DNA from: Aliagarivorans marinus DSM 23064
Lineage (GTDB): Bacteria > Pseudomonadota > Gammaproteobacteria > Enterobacterales > Celerinatantimonadaceae
Assembly (NCBI RefSeq): GCF_000429485.1
Contig: NZ_AUBY01000009.1
Location: forward strand, 62,001-126,000
Length of the DNA stretch: 64,000 bases
Direction of reading: 5' to 3'
Part shown: positions 1 to 8,638 of the stretch, piece by piece
Numbering within the stretch: position 1 is the stretch's first letter
Layout: the number at the start of each line of letters is the position of its first letter
The notes under the pieces: generated by a model
Databases searched by the model: none
The model's input: only the letters and a program-made list of their open reading frames with translations
Told to the model about the DNA's origin: nothing
Position numbers and translations under genes: made by a program

Positions 1-117
1 GTGATTCTGGGCTGTACCGAGATAGGCTTGCTGGTGGATGCTCAGCACACCGCAGTGCCGCTGTTTGACACCACCGCGATCCATATCGAGCAAGCGGTGA
101 ACTGGGCGTTGGCCTAG
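1..117 (+). CDS. Aspartate/glutamate racemase, C-terminal end (partial)
   Basis: Only the last 38 codons are inside the window; the frame is open from base 1. The segment [11 protein letters not shown] followed by PLFDTTAIH is the C-terminal signature of the Asp/Glu racemase family, in which this second cysteine acts as one of the two catalytic thiols of a PLP-independent racemase. Substrate (aspartate, glutamate or another amino acid) cannot be decided from this piece. The stop is followed after about 45 bases by a DMT transporter on the same strand, so co-transcription is possible. Confidence 0.75.
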   Translation: MILGCTEIGLLVDAQHTAVPLFDTTAIHIEQAVNWALA

Positions 118-163
118 TGTCAGCGGCTATGGTGTGACGGCCACAAGAAAGAGAATACCAAAG

Positions 164-1027
164 ATGCATCAATCACCCACCCGCATTGCGGCGCTCTTGC
201 TGGCTTTGCTGGCGTTTGCTGGCAACTCTTTACTCACCCGTGCAGCCTTGCTGGAGACCCCCATCGACCCGCTCAGCTTTAGCCTGCTTCGCTTGTATTC
301 TGGTTGTATCACCTTGTTGGTGCTGGCAAGGCTGGTAGGAGGGCGTTCTTTCCCAGAGCAATCCCATGCTGGAAGCCGCTTCGGCGGTGTTGGGCTAATC
401 GCTTACATGCTGTTGTTTACTTTTGCTTATCGGGAGATGTCGACCGCGGTGGGTGCGCTACTGCTGTTCGCCAGCGTACAGATAAGCCTGTGGTTTTGGA
501 GCCGCCTGCAAGGCGAGGGCTACACTCGCCGGGAGGTTGCCGGGGTGATCATCGCCTTTGCTGGGCTAGTGCTGTTACTTGCAAAGGGCTGGAGCACCCC
601 TGCGGTGATGCCGGCTTTGCAAATGGTGGTTGCGGGGATTGCTTGGGCAGGTTATACCCTTGCGGGAAAAGGTGCGGGCGAGCCGCTGCTGATGAGCAGC
701 GGCAACTTTATTTTGGCCTCGCTGCTCAGTTTGCTCGCATTGCCGCTCTATCTGGAGACACCGATGCAACTGGATACCTTGGCGGTCGGCTATGCCCTGC
801 TATCCGGTATGCTCTGCTCGGCGATTGGCTATGCCCTTTGGTACTTTGCGATTGCGCCGATGCGCGCATCTTTGGCCGGAGTGCTGCAGCTAAGTGTGCC
901 GCTGATTGCCGCGCTGATGGGGGCGGCCTACCTGCAAGAAGCCTTGTCGCTTGAGTTGTTACTGTCGATGCTGGTGGTGCTGGTGGGGATCTTATTGGTT
1001 ATGAATCCGCGATTAAAGCGCGGGTGA
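164..1027 (+). CDS. DMT-superfamily (EamA) transporter
   Basis: The 287-residue product is almost wholly hydrophobic, with about ten predicted membrane segments arranged as two EamA halves; the second half ends with the typical run of short helices near the C-terminus. Family members export amino acids or other small metabolites across the inner membrane; the substrate is not readable here. I place the start at the ATG preceded by an AGAAAGAG stretch. An in-frame GTG at 134 would add ten polar residues and has no visible ribosome-binding site. The gene follows a racemase fragment and converges on phrB with only 18 bases between the stops. Confidence 0.8.
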   Translation: MHQSPTRIAALLLALLAFAGNSLLTRAALLETPIDPLSFSLLRLYSGCITLLVLARLVGGRSFPEQSHAGSRFGGVGLIAYMLLFTFAYREMSTAVGALLLFASVQISLWFWSRLQGEGYTRREVAGVIIAFAGLVLLLAKGWSTPAVMPALQMVVAGIAWAGYTLAGKGAGEPLLMSSGNFILASLLSLLALPLYLETPMQLDTLAVGYALLSGMLCSAIGYALWYFAIAPMRASLAGVLQLSVPLIAALMGAAYLQEALSLELLLSMLVVLVGILLVMNPRLKRG

Positions 1028-1045
1028 GCGATACACGAGAGGCCC

Positions 1046-2443
1046 CTAAGTGGTGGCCTCTGTGCTGGCTTGCTTGAACATCGCTATCGCATCTAAGCGC
1101 GCTTGTTTGTGGTCAACAATCGGCTGCGGGTAGGGGGTGTCGGGCTGCTGCGCTGCTAGCCACTCATGGGGTTGATGAATGTGTTTCGCCGGGACCTCCG
1201 CCAGCTCCTCAACCCAGGCCTTGATAAACGCGCCTTCAGGATCGAAGCGCTGCCCTTGGGTGGTTGGGTTAAACACCCGAAAGTAGGGCGCGGCATCCGC
1301 ACCTGTACTGGCCGCCCATTGCCAACCTCCGTTATTCGCTGCCAAGTCGTAGTCAATGAGCAGCTGGCTGAACCAGCTCTCGCCCACCCGCCAATCGATG
1401 TGCAGATCTTTAGTCAGGAAGCTGGCAACAATCATCCGTAATCGGTTGTGCATCCAGCCGCTGCGTTTCAGGCAGCGCATTGCTGCATCGACGATGGGGT
1501 AGCCGGTCATCCCTTCTTGCCATGCGCTCAACCCTTGCGGGTTTTGCTTCCAGCGCACTTTTTCGGTGTCGGGCTTAAACGCCTGGCGGGCACCCAGTCG
1601 CGGATACTCGTAGAGCAAGTGGCGGTAGAACTCGCGCCAGATTAACTCATTTAACCAAGCAAAGCCGGGTTGGCTGCGCTCAGTTGGCAGTTGTCCGAGG
1701 TGCTGCTTGAGTGCTTGTAAACACTGATTAGGGCTTAAGCTGCCTACAGCCAGGTAGGGAGAGAGTTGACTGGTTGCGCTAACGCTAGGGAAATCCCGAG
1801 CCCGTTCATAGTCCTCTAAGTATTCAATGCAGAATCGTTTCAAGCGCTGCTGTGCCGCGACTTCGCCTGCAGGCCAGTCAATCTGTTCGGCCACACCGGG
1901 GAAGGGCGGTGCACTGGCTTGCTGTTCATCGCACGCTTCGGGGGCGGGGAAACAACTGTAGCCGCACAGGCGCAGTTGCTGCACCCAGGCGCGGCTAAAC
2001 GGCGTGTACACGTGGTACATCGAGCCGTTAGCGGTGCGAATACTGCCATGTGGTAGCACGCAATCGCCATTAAACAGTTGCAGCGGGACGGAGAGGTGCT
2101 GCTCCACGTCGTGGTCACTTCGGCGGCTCTCTATGTCTATCGCATAGTTGGCGAAGTAGCCACTAATCATATTCAGCTGGGCGTGCTGCTCCATGACTTC
2201 AGGCAAGCGTTGCTTGGTTTCGCAGGTGAGTACCGAGAACGGTATGCCGCGCACCGCCAATGAGTAGGCCAGTTGATTAATACTTTCTTGGATAAAGCGC
2301 TGTTGGTTATTGCTGGGAGAGCGCAGCTCCTGACAATCGACGTAGACAGCGCTGACGCGGTCCGCGTGTTGAAGGGCTTGATAGAGTGCTGGGTTGTCAG
2401 TAACTCGCAGGTCTTTCCTGAACCAAACTGTGCCGTGCTTCAT
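1046..2443 (-). CDS. phrB: Deoxyribodipyrimidine photolyase (CPD photolyase)
   Basis: A 465-residue class I photolyase, close to the 472 residues of the E. coli enzyme. It repairs cyclobutane pyrimidine dimers using blue light, FADH and an antenna pigment. The N-terminus shows the antenna-domain motif VWFRKDLRVTDNPAL. The C-terminal half carries the FAD-binding signatures, including ELIWREFYRH, GYPIVDAAMR, WMHNRLRMIVASFLTKDL and NNGGWQWAASTG with the conserved Trp residues of the electron-transfer chain. The gene stands alone, converges on the DMT transporter and is followed upstream by a long AT-rich gap. Cryptochrome-DASH is less likely because the sequence follows the PhrB pattern throughout. 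Confidence 0.93.
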   Translation of the reverse strand: MKHGTVWFRKDLRVTDNPALYQALQHADRVSAVYVDCQELRSPSNNQQRFIQESINQLAYSLAVRGIPFSVLTCETKQRLPEVMEQHAQLNMISGYFANYAIDIESRRSDHDVEQHLSVPLQLFNGDCVLPHGSIRTANGSMYHVYTPFSRAWVQQLRLCGYSCFPAPEACDEQQASAPPFPGVAEQIDWPAGEVAAQQRLKRFCIEYLEDYERARDFPSVSATSQLSPYLAVGSLSPNQCLQALKQHLGQLPTERSQPGFAWLNELIWREFYRHLLYEYPRLGARQAFKPDTEKVRWKQNPQGLSAWQEGMTGYPIVDAAMRCLKRSGWMHNRLRMIVASFLTKDLHIDWRVGESWFSQLLIDYDLAANNGGWQWAASTGADAAPYFRVFNPTTQGQRFDPEGAFIKAWVEELAEVPAKHIHQPHEWLAAQQPDTPYPQPIVDHKQARLDAIAMFKQASTEATT

Positions 2444-3014
2444 CTTGCTACTCCTTAGTGTATGAGTGCACTACGTATCCCTATGCCCGGTTGGTTTACT
2501 CAAAGGTCTCACGATAGCGAGACTGTTCAAAGAGTATACAACTGCTCTACTCCTTTAGTGTGATTACAAAATGACAGAGTGCCAGTGTTGACGGCTGTTT
2601 GCAGCGAACAGCGCACTAAAAAACTCCACACATTTGGTGGACCAGACCTGCAAAAAGCGAAACTGCTTACTAACAGTAGAACGATCATGCTGTTGCAGAT
2701 AATTAACTAGTGAATCACTCTGAATTTGGCCCTTCGAATAATTGTTGTCCACTTGGATATTTTGGTTAATCAATTATCAAAATGGTATGACCATTAAACA
2801 TATTAAATAATCTCTCGCTTAGTATTTTTAATAACTATTTATTATATTGATTGAAATATTACTAGTGTAACATTTGAAGTCTATTTTAATTTTAATAGGT
2901 GATTTTAAAACCAAAAAATAATAAGAAACCAGTTTCATGGGAAGGTTTTATTTAGCAGGTATAACTCTATCTTATTGAATTATAAGTTTTTAGATAAATG
3001 TTAATAGCTGTGGT

Positions 3015-3106
3015 GCTCTAGAGTGGCGCTTCATGTCGGTGCAAGGGGCGTCAACTAGAGCAGCAGTTCTATCAAGCCGAGGTGTCATTTAACGATCTCC
3101 ACCTCG
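3015..3106 (+). other. Structured island, possible small RNA or leader
   Basis: Two pairings are visible in an otherwise AT-rich gap. GCTCTAG at 3015-3021 is complementary to CTAGAGC at 3055-3061, and CGAGGTG at 3078-3084 is complementary to CACCTCG at 3100-3106. Together they would form two adjacent stem-loops. It may be a 5' leader, an sRNA or a decayed element; no uridine tract follows the second stem. Confidence 0.25.
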
Positions 3107-3152
3107 CAACATATCGGTAACATAAGGTAGTTAGCTTCTGAACTTCAAGGTA

Positions 3153-3179
3153 TTGACAATATGTGAAATAGATCATATT
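3153..3179 (+). promoter_or_regulatory. Candidate sigma-70 promoter for the pha cluster
   Basis: A perfect TTGACA at 3153-3158 is followed by CATATT at 3174-3179 (15-base spacer) or TATTGA at 3176-3181 (17-base spacer). Either would start transcription about 75-80 bases before phaB. The -10 element is imperfect, so this is only a candidate. Confidence 0.35.
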
Positions 3180-3263
3180 GATTTATATCTCACCAGAAAG
3201 GGAAAATATCTGGTGGGTGTTGTAAGTGACATTAAATAATAACTAGCGACATGGAGTGGACGA

Positions 3264-4010
3264 ATGGATAACAAACGAGTAGCGGTTATTACCGGTGCCC
3301 TAGGTGGCATTGGTAGCGCAACCTGCAAAGCCCTGGTCGAAAGTGGTTTTTTCGTGGTAGCTCTCAGCCGAGGGCGCACTGAGCAACAAATCAACGATTG
3401 GTTAGATGAACAGCAAATTGATCGAGCCAGCGTTAGCTTCAAATTTCTCGATATCACCGATAGCCAAGCCTCCGCAGAAGTCATCAAAGAGATCTTCTCA
3501 GAGTTCGGTAGTGTCGAGTTGCTAGTCAACAACGCAGGCATCACCCGTGATGGCCTGTTCCGCAAGATGAGCTTCGATAGCTGGTATCAAGTACTGAATA
3601 CCAACCTGATTAGTCTGTACAGCGTTACGCAGCCTGTGTTTAAGGCGATGTGCGAGCAGGGCCATGGTCGAATTATCAATATTTCGTCCATTAATGGCCT
3701 GAAAGGCCAGTTTGGTCAGGTGAACTACTCTGCAGCTAAGGCCGGTATTATCGGCTTCACCAAGGCGCTGGCCCTGGAAGGGGCGGGCAAAGGAGTGACG
3801 GTTAATGCCATCGCTCCTGGATACACCGCGACACCGATGGTGACAGCCATCAAGGATGAGGTGTTGGAGCAGATTACCTCTCAGGTGCCGATGAAGCGTC
3901 TGGCCTTGCCAGAAGAGATCGCTGGTGCGGTCACCTATTTGGCGAGTGGGCCTGCTGCCTATATCACTGGTGAAACCTTGTCGCTTAACGGCGGCCAATA
4001 CATGCATTAG
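3264..4010 (+). CDS. phaB: Acetoacetyl-CoA reductase (PHA synthesis)
   Basis: A 248-residue short-chain dehydrogenase that reduces acetoacetyl-CoA to (R)-3-hydroxybutyryl-CoA, the monomer for PHB. The cofactor motif TGALGGIG lies at about residues 10-17, NNAG at 89-92, and the catalytic Ser141/142, Tyr155 and Lys159 (YSAAK) are present. A Ser-Arg pair after the second strand (VVALSRGR) fits NADPH use, as in known PhaB enzymes. The start is the ATG after GGAGTGG. It is the first gene of phaB-phaA-phaP-phaC, 14 bases ahead of phaA, which supports PhaB over a fatty-acid FabG role. Confidence 0.9.
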   Translation: MDNKRVAVITGALGGIGSATCKALVESGFFVVALSRGRTEQQINDWLDEQQIDRASVSFKFLDITDSQASAEVIKEIFSEFGSVELLVNNAGITRDGLFRKMSFDSWYQVLNTNLISLYSVTQPVFKAMCEQGHGRIINISSINGLKGQFGQVNYSAAKAGIIGFTKALALEGAGKGVTVNAIAPGYTATPMVTAIKDEVLEQITSQVPMKRLALPEEIAGAVTYLASGPAAYITGETLSLNGGQYMH

Positions 4011-4024
4011 TTACAGGAAGGACT

Positions 4025-5230
4025 ATGAAGAAAGTATTGATCGTTGCTGCGAAACGCACCCCCATCGGAAGTTTTGGTGGCGCTCTTAAGTCGGTTGCTG
4101 CACCTAAACTGGGTGCGGCAGCTATTCAGGCTGCTTTGGAGCAAGCGGGCCTCAGTGGCAAAGATGTCGATGAAGTCATACTGGGAAATGTTATTGCTGC
4201 CGGCCAGGGCATGGGCCCCGGTCGTCAAGCGTCGATCCTTGCAGGCGTGCCCCAAGAAGTTCCGGCTTACACTGTGAACATGATTTGTGGCAGTGGCATG
4301 AAGGTGGTGATGGATGCCGCTGCGCACATCAAAGCCGGTGACGCGGAAGTGGTGGTAGCAGCGGGTGCAGAAAACATGTCGCAGATCCCCTACTTGATGA
4401 GTGCCAAGCTACGCGATGGCCACAAGATGGGGAGCCTGGAGATGGAAGACGCGCTGATCAAAGACGGTCTCACCGACGCCTTTGGCAAGAAGCACATGGG
4501 CTTGCTCACCGAGCAGATCCCCCAGACCTTGGGTATCACCCGTGAGCAGCAAGATGCTTTTGCGCTGAACAGCCAACAACGGGCGGTAGCTGCCGTGGAG
4601 TCTGGTCGTTTTGCCGATGAGATTGTGCCAGTGGAAGTGGTGAGCAGACGGCAAACCAAAGTGGTGGATACCGATGAATATCCTAAAGCCGATGCCACTA
4701 TCGAAAAACTGGCAGGGCTGCGCGCAGCTTTCACCAAAGAAGGCACCATCACCGCCGGTAATGCCTCGGGTCTTAATGACAGTGGCAGTGCGGTGATTCT
4801 GGCTTCAGAAGAGGCGGTTGAGCGACTCGGCCTTACTCCGATTGCTGAGCTGGTGAGTTACGCCCAAGCCGGGGTCGACCCTGAATTTATGGGGCTAGGT
4901 CCGGTTCCTGCTATTCGCAAGGCACTGCAAAAAGCCGAGCTAAGCTTGGCAGATATGCAGCTGCTGGAGATTAACGAAGCCTTTGCTGGTCAGGCGCTTG
5001 GGGTGCTCAAGCAGCTGGAAGAGGAACACGGCCAGTCACAGCAAGAGATGATGGAGCGTTGCAACATGAATGGCGGCGCCATCGCGCTAGGTCATCCTCT
5101 TGGGGCGTCAGGAAATCGCATCTTAGTTACCTTGTTGCATGAGATGCAAAAGCAGGGAAGCCAACTGGGGCTGGCTTCTCTGTGTGTTGGGGGTGGTATG
5201 GGTACCGCCGTGGTAGTGAAACGTGTGTGA
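4025..5230 (+). CDS. phaA: Acetyl-CoA C-acetyltransferase (beta-ketothiolase)
   Basis: A 401-residue biosynthetic thiolase that condenses two acetyl-CoA into acetoacetyl-CoA, the first step of PHB formation. The acyl-accepting Cys88 sits in NMICGSGMK. The catalytic His357 is in GGAIALGHPLGASG, and Cys387, the general base, is in SLCVGGGMGTA. Length and motifs match the thiolase II family. A good AGGAAGG ribosome-binding site precedes the ATG, and the gene follows phaB by 14 bases, so the two are surely co-transcribed. Confidence 0.94.
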   Translation: MKKVLIVAAKRTPIGSFGGALKSVAAPKLGAAAIQAALEQAGLSGKDVDEVILGNVIAAGQGMGPGRQASILAGVPQEVPAYTVNMICGSGMKVVMDAAAHIKAGDAEVVVAAGAENMSQIPYLMSAKLRDGHKMGSLEMEDALIKDGLTDAFGKKHMGLLTEQIPQTLGITREQQDAFALNSQQRAVAAVESGRFADEIVPVEVVSRRQTKVVDTDEYPKADATIEKLAGLRAAFTKEGTITAGNASGLNDSGSAVILASEEAVERLGLTPIAELVSYAQAGVDPEFMGLGPVPAIRKALQKAELSLADMQLLEINEAFAGQALGVLKQLEEEHGQSQQEMMERCNMNGGAIALGHPLGASGNRILVTLLHEMQKQGSQLGLASLCVGGGMGTAVVVKRV

Positions 5231-5281
5231 TGTTAGCGGAAGCTGCGACTTCCACCTTTAAAACTTAAATGGAGTTAGACC

Positions 5282-5632
5282 ATGTATAGCGAACTATTTA
5301 AAACCTTTACCGAGCAAGGCGAGAAAGCCTTCGGTCCAATCACCAACTACAACAAGCTGGTAGTGAAAAACATTGAAGAGCTGACTGCCCTGCAGTTGTC
5401 TGCAATGAAAAGCTACACTGACGCTGGTGTTGAGCAACTGAAAGCCGCTTCTGAAATCTCTGATGTGCAAGGCCTGGTTGATTTCAACGTGCAACAAGTT
5501 GAAGCCATGACTCGCCTGGGTCAGCAAATGATCGAAGACGGCAAGAAGCTGGCTAAATTGGGCCAAGACTTCAAGAGTGAGCTGGACGAAATGGCTAGCG
5601 AAACTCTAGAGAAGGCTTCTCCAGTAGTATAA
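5282..5632 (+). CDS. phaP: Phasin, PHA granule-associated protein
   Basis: A 116-residue acidic, helical protein with the Phasin_2 pattern: an N-terminal FKTFTEQGEKAFGPITNYNKL segment split by amphipathic helices, and a Lys/Glu-rich C-terminus. Phasins coat the polyester granule, limit its coalescence and often activate the synthase. There are no membrane segments and no cysteines. It lies 51 bases after phaA and 115 bases before phaC, with inverted repeats in the latter gap that could separate phasin from synthase expression. Confidence 0.9.
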   Translation: MYSELFKTFTEQGEKAFGPITNYNKLVVKNIEELTALQLSAMKSYTDAGVEQLKAASEISDVQGLVDFNVQQVEAMTRLGQQMIEDGKKLAKLGQDFKSELDEMASETLEKASPVV

Positions 5633-5640
5633 ATAGCACT

Positions 5641-5696
5641 AGGCTCCATCCGGTATGGCTTCCCGGCTTTCGCTTTGTTGAGTGAGTCGGGAGCCT
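5641..5696 (+). promoter_or_regulatory. Alternative hairpins between phaP and phaC
   Basis: AGGCTCC at 5641-5647 is complementary to GGAGCCT at 5690-5696. An inner segment GGCTTCCCG at 5657-5665 can instead pair, with one bulged base, with CGGGAGCC at 5688-5695. The two structures use the same right arm and exclude each other. No uridine tract follows, so it is not a plain terminator. It may act as an RNA-processing or attenuation site giving more phasin than synthase mRNA. Confidence 0.4.
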
Positions 5697-5747
5697 CTAT
5701 CTGTTGGGGCCTTCTTGATTTGAGGGACCAACTAGTAGGAGGCGCGC

Positions 5748-7562
5748 ATGCCGTCAACGGAAATTTCATACGGCGAGTTCTTCGAAAAGCTCTGCGAATG
5801 TAATGCTCAGCTATTTAAGACCTTTCAAGAAAAATCAACCGTAGATAACCCATTACACAAAGCCATGCTGCAGGTGAATGCCAAGGATCTGGGCACCTTT
5901 ATGGACGAGGCTTCACGCCAGCCAACCAAGGTGATGCAAACCCAGATGAAGTGGTGGCAAGACCAAATGCAGATCTGGCAAAGCTCATTTCTAAAAGCAT
6001 CAGACCCCGAAATCGGCAACGTTATTGAACCCGAGAAAGGTGACAAGCGCTTCAAAGACCCAATGTGGAGTGAAGACGCGATGTTTGATGTGATCAAGCA
6101 ATCCTACCTGCTGCTCGCCAACAATATGTTGGACATGATTAAAAACACAGCAGGCTTGGATGACGATGTTAAAGCTCGCTTGACCTTCTTTACTCGCCAA
6201 ATGGTTAACGCTGTTGCGCCGACCAACTTTATTGCAACCAACCCAGAACTGTTGCGACTGACCATGGAGCAAAACGGTGCCAACCTGATTAAGGGAATGG
6301 AACAGCTGCAAGAAGACCTGCAGACCAGCGCTGAAGTGCTGCGGGTTCGGATGACCAACAAAGATGCCTTCGATGTCGGTAAAGACTTAGCCAGTACGCC
6401 CGGTGAGGTGGTGTTCCGCAATGAGCTATTGGAGCTTATCCAATACCACCCGAAAACTGACAAGGTGAAGCTACGACCGATGCTGATCGTGCCGCCTTTC
6501 ATCAACAAGTACTACATTCTGGACCTGCGCCAGAAGAACTCACTAGTGAACTGGTTGGTCGAGCAGGGCCACACGGTGTTCTTGATCTCCTGGCGTAACC
6601 CGGATGTATCAATGGCCGAGGTGGGCTTCGAAGACTACGTGACTCAGGGGATTATCGAGCCTCTGGAGAAAATCGAGCAGTTGACCGGCGAAGCCCATGT
6701 TAATGCCTTGGGCTACTGCATTGGCGGCACACTGTTATCGATTGCGATGGCCTACATGGTCAGCAAGCGTATGAAGCAACGGATTAAGAGCGCCACCTTG
6801 CTAACCACCATTTTGGACTTCTCGCAGCCGGGTGAGATTGGTGTGTTCATCAACGAGCCGATCGTCAGTGCCCTCGAGATGCAAAATAACGCCATGGGCT
6901 TTATGGATGGTCGGGCGCTGGGCGTGAGCTTTAGCTTCTTGCGGGAGAATAGCCTCTACTGGAATTACTATGTAGATAACTACCTCAAGGGCTTGAGTCC
7001 AGTGGACTTTGATTTGCTGCACTGGAACAACGATTCCACCAATGTGACCGCAGCTTGCCACAACTTCATCATCCGTGAGCTGTATCTGGAAAACAAACTC
7101 ACCACGCCAAAAGAGATCAAGATCCATGGCACCGGCATTGACCTAAGTAAGGTCAAAACACCGTGTTACTTCTTGTCGACCCGCGAAGACCATATTGCGG
7201 AGTGGAAGACCACCTACAAAGGTAGCCACCTGCTCTCTGCAAACGTGACCTTTGTGTTAGGCGAGTCAGGCCATGTGGCAGGCGTTGTTAACCCTCCTGC
7301 AAAAGAAAAATATGGCTACTGGGAAGGTGGCAAGCGGGTGCTGGACTCCGATGAGTGGTTCAACACCGCTGAACACCATGATGGTTCGTGGTGGTTGCAC
7401 TGGGCCGAGTGGTTGAACAAGCAAGATGAGAAGTCTGAAGATGTCGAGGCACGACAGATTGATAAGGCGAACTCCTTGCAAGCCGCGCCAGGTAGCTATG
7501 TGCTGCAGCAACTGCCGATTATGCCGGTAACCGCTGACGCAGAAGAAGCAGAAACAGCGTAG
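5748..7562 (+). CDS. phaC: Class I poly(3-hydroxyalkanoate) synthase
   Basis: A 604-residue enzyme that polymerises (R)-3-hydroxyacyl-CoA into PHA at the granule surface. It has an N-terminal PhaC domain (about 100-270) and an alpha/beta-hydrolase core. The lipase-box-like GYCIGG places the nucleophile at Cys324; Asp481 (TREDHIAEW) and His509 (GESGHVAGV) complete the triad, at spacings matching the Ralstonia enzyme. Length is typical of class I single-subunit synthases. A strong AGGAGG precedes the ATG, and the last gene of the cluster is closed by a stem-loop terminator. Confidence 0.95.
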   Translation: MPSTEISYGEFFEKLCECNAQLFKTFQEKSTVDNPLHKAMLQVNAKDLGTFMDEASRQPTKVMQTQMKWWQDQMQIWQSSFLKASDPEIGNVIEPEKGDKRFKDPMWSEDAMFDVIKQSYLLLANNMLDMIKNTAGLDDDVKARLTFFTRQMVNAVAPTNFIATNPELLRLTMEQNGANLIKGMEQLQEDLQTSAEVLRVRMTNKDAFDVGKDLASTPGEVVFRNELLELIQYHPKTDKVKLRPMLIVPPFINKYYILDLRQKNSLVNWLVEQGHTVFLISWRNPDVSMAEVGFEDYVTQGIIEPLEKIEQLTGEAHVNALGYCIGGTLLSIAMAYMVSKRMKQRIKSATLLTTILDFSQPGEIGVFINEPIVSALEMQNNAMGFMDGRALGVSFSFLRENSLYWNYYVDNYLKGLSPVDFDLLHWNNDSTNVTAACHNFIIRELYLENKLTTPKEIKIHGTGIDLSKVKTPCYFLSTREDHIAEWKTTYKGSHLLSANVTFVLGESGHVAGVVNPPAKEKYGYWEGGKRVLDSDEWFNTAEHHDGSWWLHWAEWLNKQDEKSEDVEARQIDKANSLQAAPGSYVLQQLPIMPVTADAEEAETA

Positions 7563-7582
7563 ATTGTTAATTGCCAAGAAAC

Positions 7583-7607
7583 AGAAAGGGGCTTTGCGCC
7601 CCTTTCT
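7583..7607. terminator. Bidirectional terminator between phaC and the second reductase
   Basis: A perfect 10-bp stem AGAAAGGGGC (7583-7592) / GCCCCTTTCT (7598-7607) with a 5-base loop lies between the convergent stops at 7562 and 7635. The A-rich and T-rich flanks suit termination in either direction. Confidence 0.8.
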
Positions 7608-7634
7608 TATTATGTAGTGAATGCTTAAAACGGC

Positions 7635-8366
7635 TTATAGCACCAAACCACCGTCGATCTTGAGTGTTTGCCCGGTGATAAAGTTGCTTTCATCGCCGGC
7701 CAGGAAAGCCACGCCGTTAGCGATATCTTCCGGTTGGCCCAAGCGCTTCAAGGGAGTTTTGGAAACAATGGCATCGAGGATCTTTTCAGGGACCTCTTTC
7801 GCCATAGGCGTTTCAACAAAGCCGGGTGCGACACAGTTGGCGCGGACTTTGGCACCTTTGCGGGCGAACTCTTTTGCCCAGCCTTTGGTCATCGAAATCA
7901 CTCCGCCCTTAGTGGCGGCGTAGTTTGACTGGCCGACGTTACCATCAGTACCGACAATCGATGCGATGGTGATAATTGAGCCAGCATCGTTTTCCATCAT
8001 TAGTGGTGCGACCGCTCGGGTCATAAAGAACACGCCTTTCAGGTTTACGTCTAACACCAAATCCCACTCTTCTTCACTCATGTTTTGAATCAAGTTGTCG
8101 CGGGTGATACCAGCGTTGTTGACCAACACATCTACTCGGCCGTAGCGCTGTTTTACAGTGGCGATGAAGTCGTTGATGGCACCCGCGTCGGTGACGTTAA
8201 GCTGAATGGGGTGCACGTTGGTGAAGCGTTGTTCCAGCGCCTTAGCGCCGTCAATGTTCATATCTACGGCGAATACGGCTTCGGCCTGTTGAGTGGCGAA
8301 CTTGGTGACGATGGCCTCTCCGATTCCTCTTGAGCCGCCGGTGACGATACAGATTTTGTTTTGCAT
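7635..8366 (-). CDS. Short-chain dehydrogenase/reductase, FabG/PhaB-like
   Basis: A 243-residue SDR with TGGSRGIG (9-16), NNAG (83-86) and the catalytic Ser136, Tyr149 and Lys153. It resembles 3-oxoacyl-ACP/acetoacetyl-CoA reductases. Unlike PhaB in this window, the second strand ends in AVDMN, and an aspartate there (Asp35) usually selects NAD(H) over NADP(H). It converges on phaC and shares its terminator, which suggests a part in PHA metabolism, perhaps the NAD-linked oxidation of hydroxyacyl-CoA. That role is an inference. An AGAGG lies before the ATG. Confidence 0.75.
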   Translation of the reverse strand: MQNKICIVTGGSRGIGEAIVTKFATQQAEAVFAVDMNIDGAKALEQRFTNVHPIQLNVTDAGAINDFIATVKQRYGRVDVLVNNAGITRDNLIQNMSEEEWDLVLDVNLKGVFFMTRAVAPLMMENDAGSIITIASIVGTDGNVGQSNYAATKGGVISMTKGWAKEFARKGAKVRANCVAPGFVETPMAKEVPEKILDAIVSKTPLKRLGQPEDIANGVAFLAGDESNFITGQTLKIDGGLVL

Positions 8367-8602
8367 GAATACCTCTACTGCCTACTACCAGAATGCTTGC
8401 GTAATCCCTCGATTGAAGGAGGTGAAAATCAGGGCTGAGTCTAGTTGATAAACTTTTGACTTAGACAGGGAAAGCGAAGTATTCGAGTGAAAAATGCTGG
8501 TTAACTAGCGATTTTGAGTAAAAGCACAAAAATAATTTGCAGAATAAGGTGTTCTAAGCACATTGTGCGGAACTATATTTTAATCTATTGAAATATATAG
8601 AT

Positions 8603-8629
8603 AAAACCCAAGCCGTTGGCCTGGGTTTT
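8603..8629 (-). terminator. Terminator of the MarR gene
   Basis: AAAACCCA (8603-8610) pairs with TGGGTTTT (8622-8629), with an inner GCC/GGC pairing and a short loop, 10 bases beyond the MarR stop. On the minus strand the stem ends in a run of T, giving a normal intrinsic terminator. Confidence 0.7.
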
Positions 8630-8638
8630 AAACGGGGG

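Larger units (their letters stand above)
2444..3263. other. Long AT-rich intergenic region upstream of phaB
   Basis: About 820 bases lie between the start of phrB and phaB. The part from about 2770 to 3000 is much more AT-rich than the surrounding genes. A GC-richer island at 3005-3110 contains two paired segments (listed separately), and a sigma-70-like promoter is possible at 3153-3179. I find no convincing gene here: the only ORF above 60 codons (2564-2773, minus) begins with TTG and lacks a ribosome-binding site. Confidence 0.6.

Noticed and set aside
304-954. 216-codon ORF in another frame of the DMT gene
   Set aside because: It is a shadow: the true frame shows clear EamA helices, while this frame is rich in Cys and Arg with no domain.
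2564-2773. 69-codon ORF on the minus strand in the gap before phaB
   Set aside because: It starts with TTG, has no ribosome-binding site, lies in AT-rich DNA and resembles nothing I know. It could be a decayed gene, but I cannot support it.
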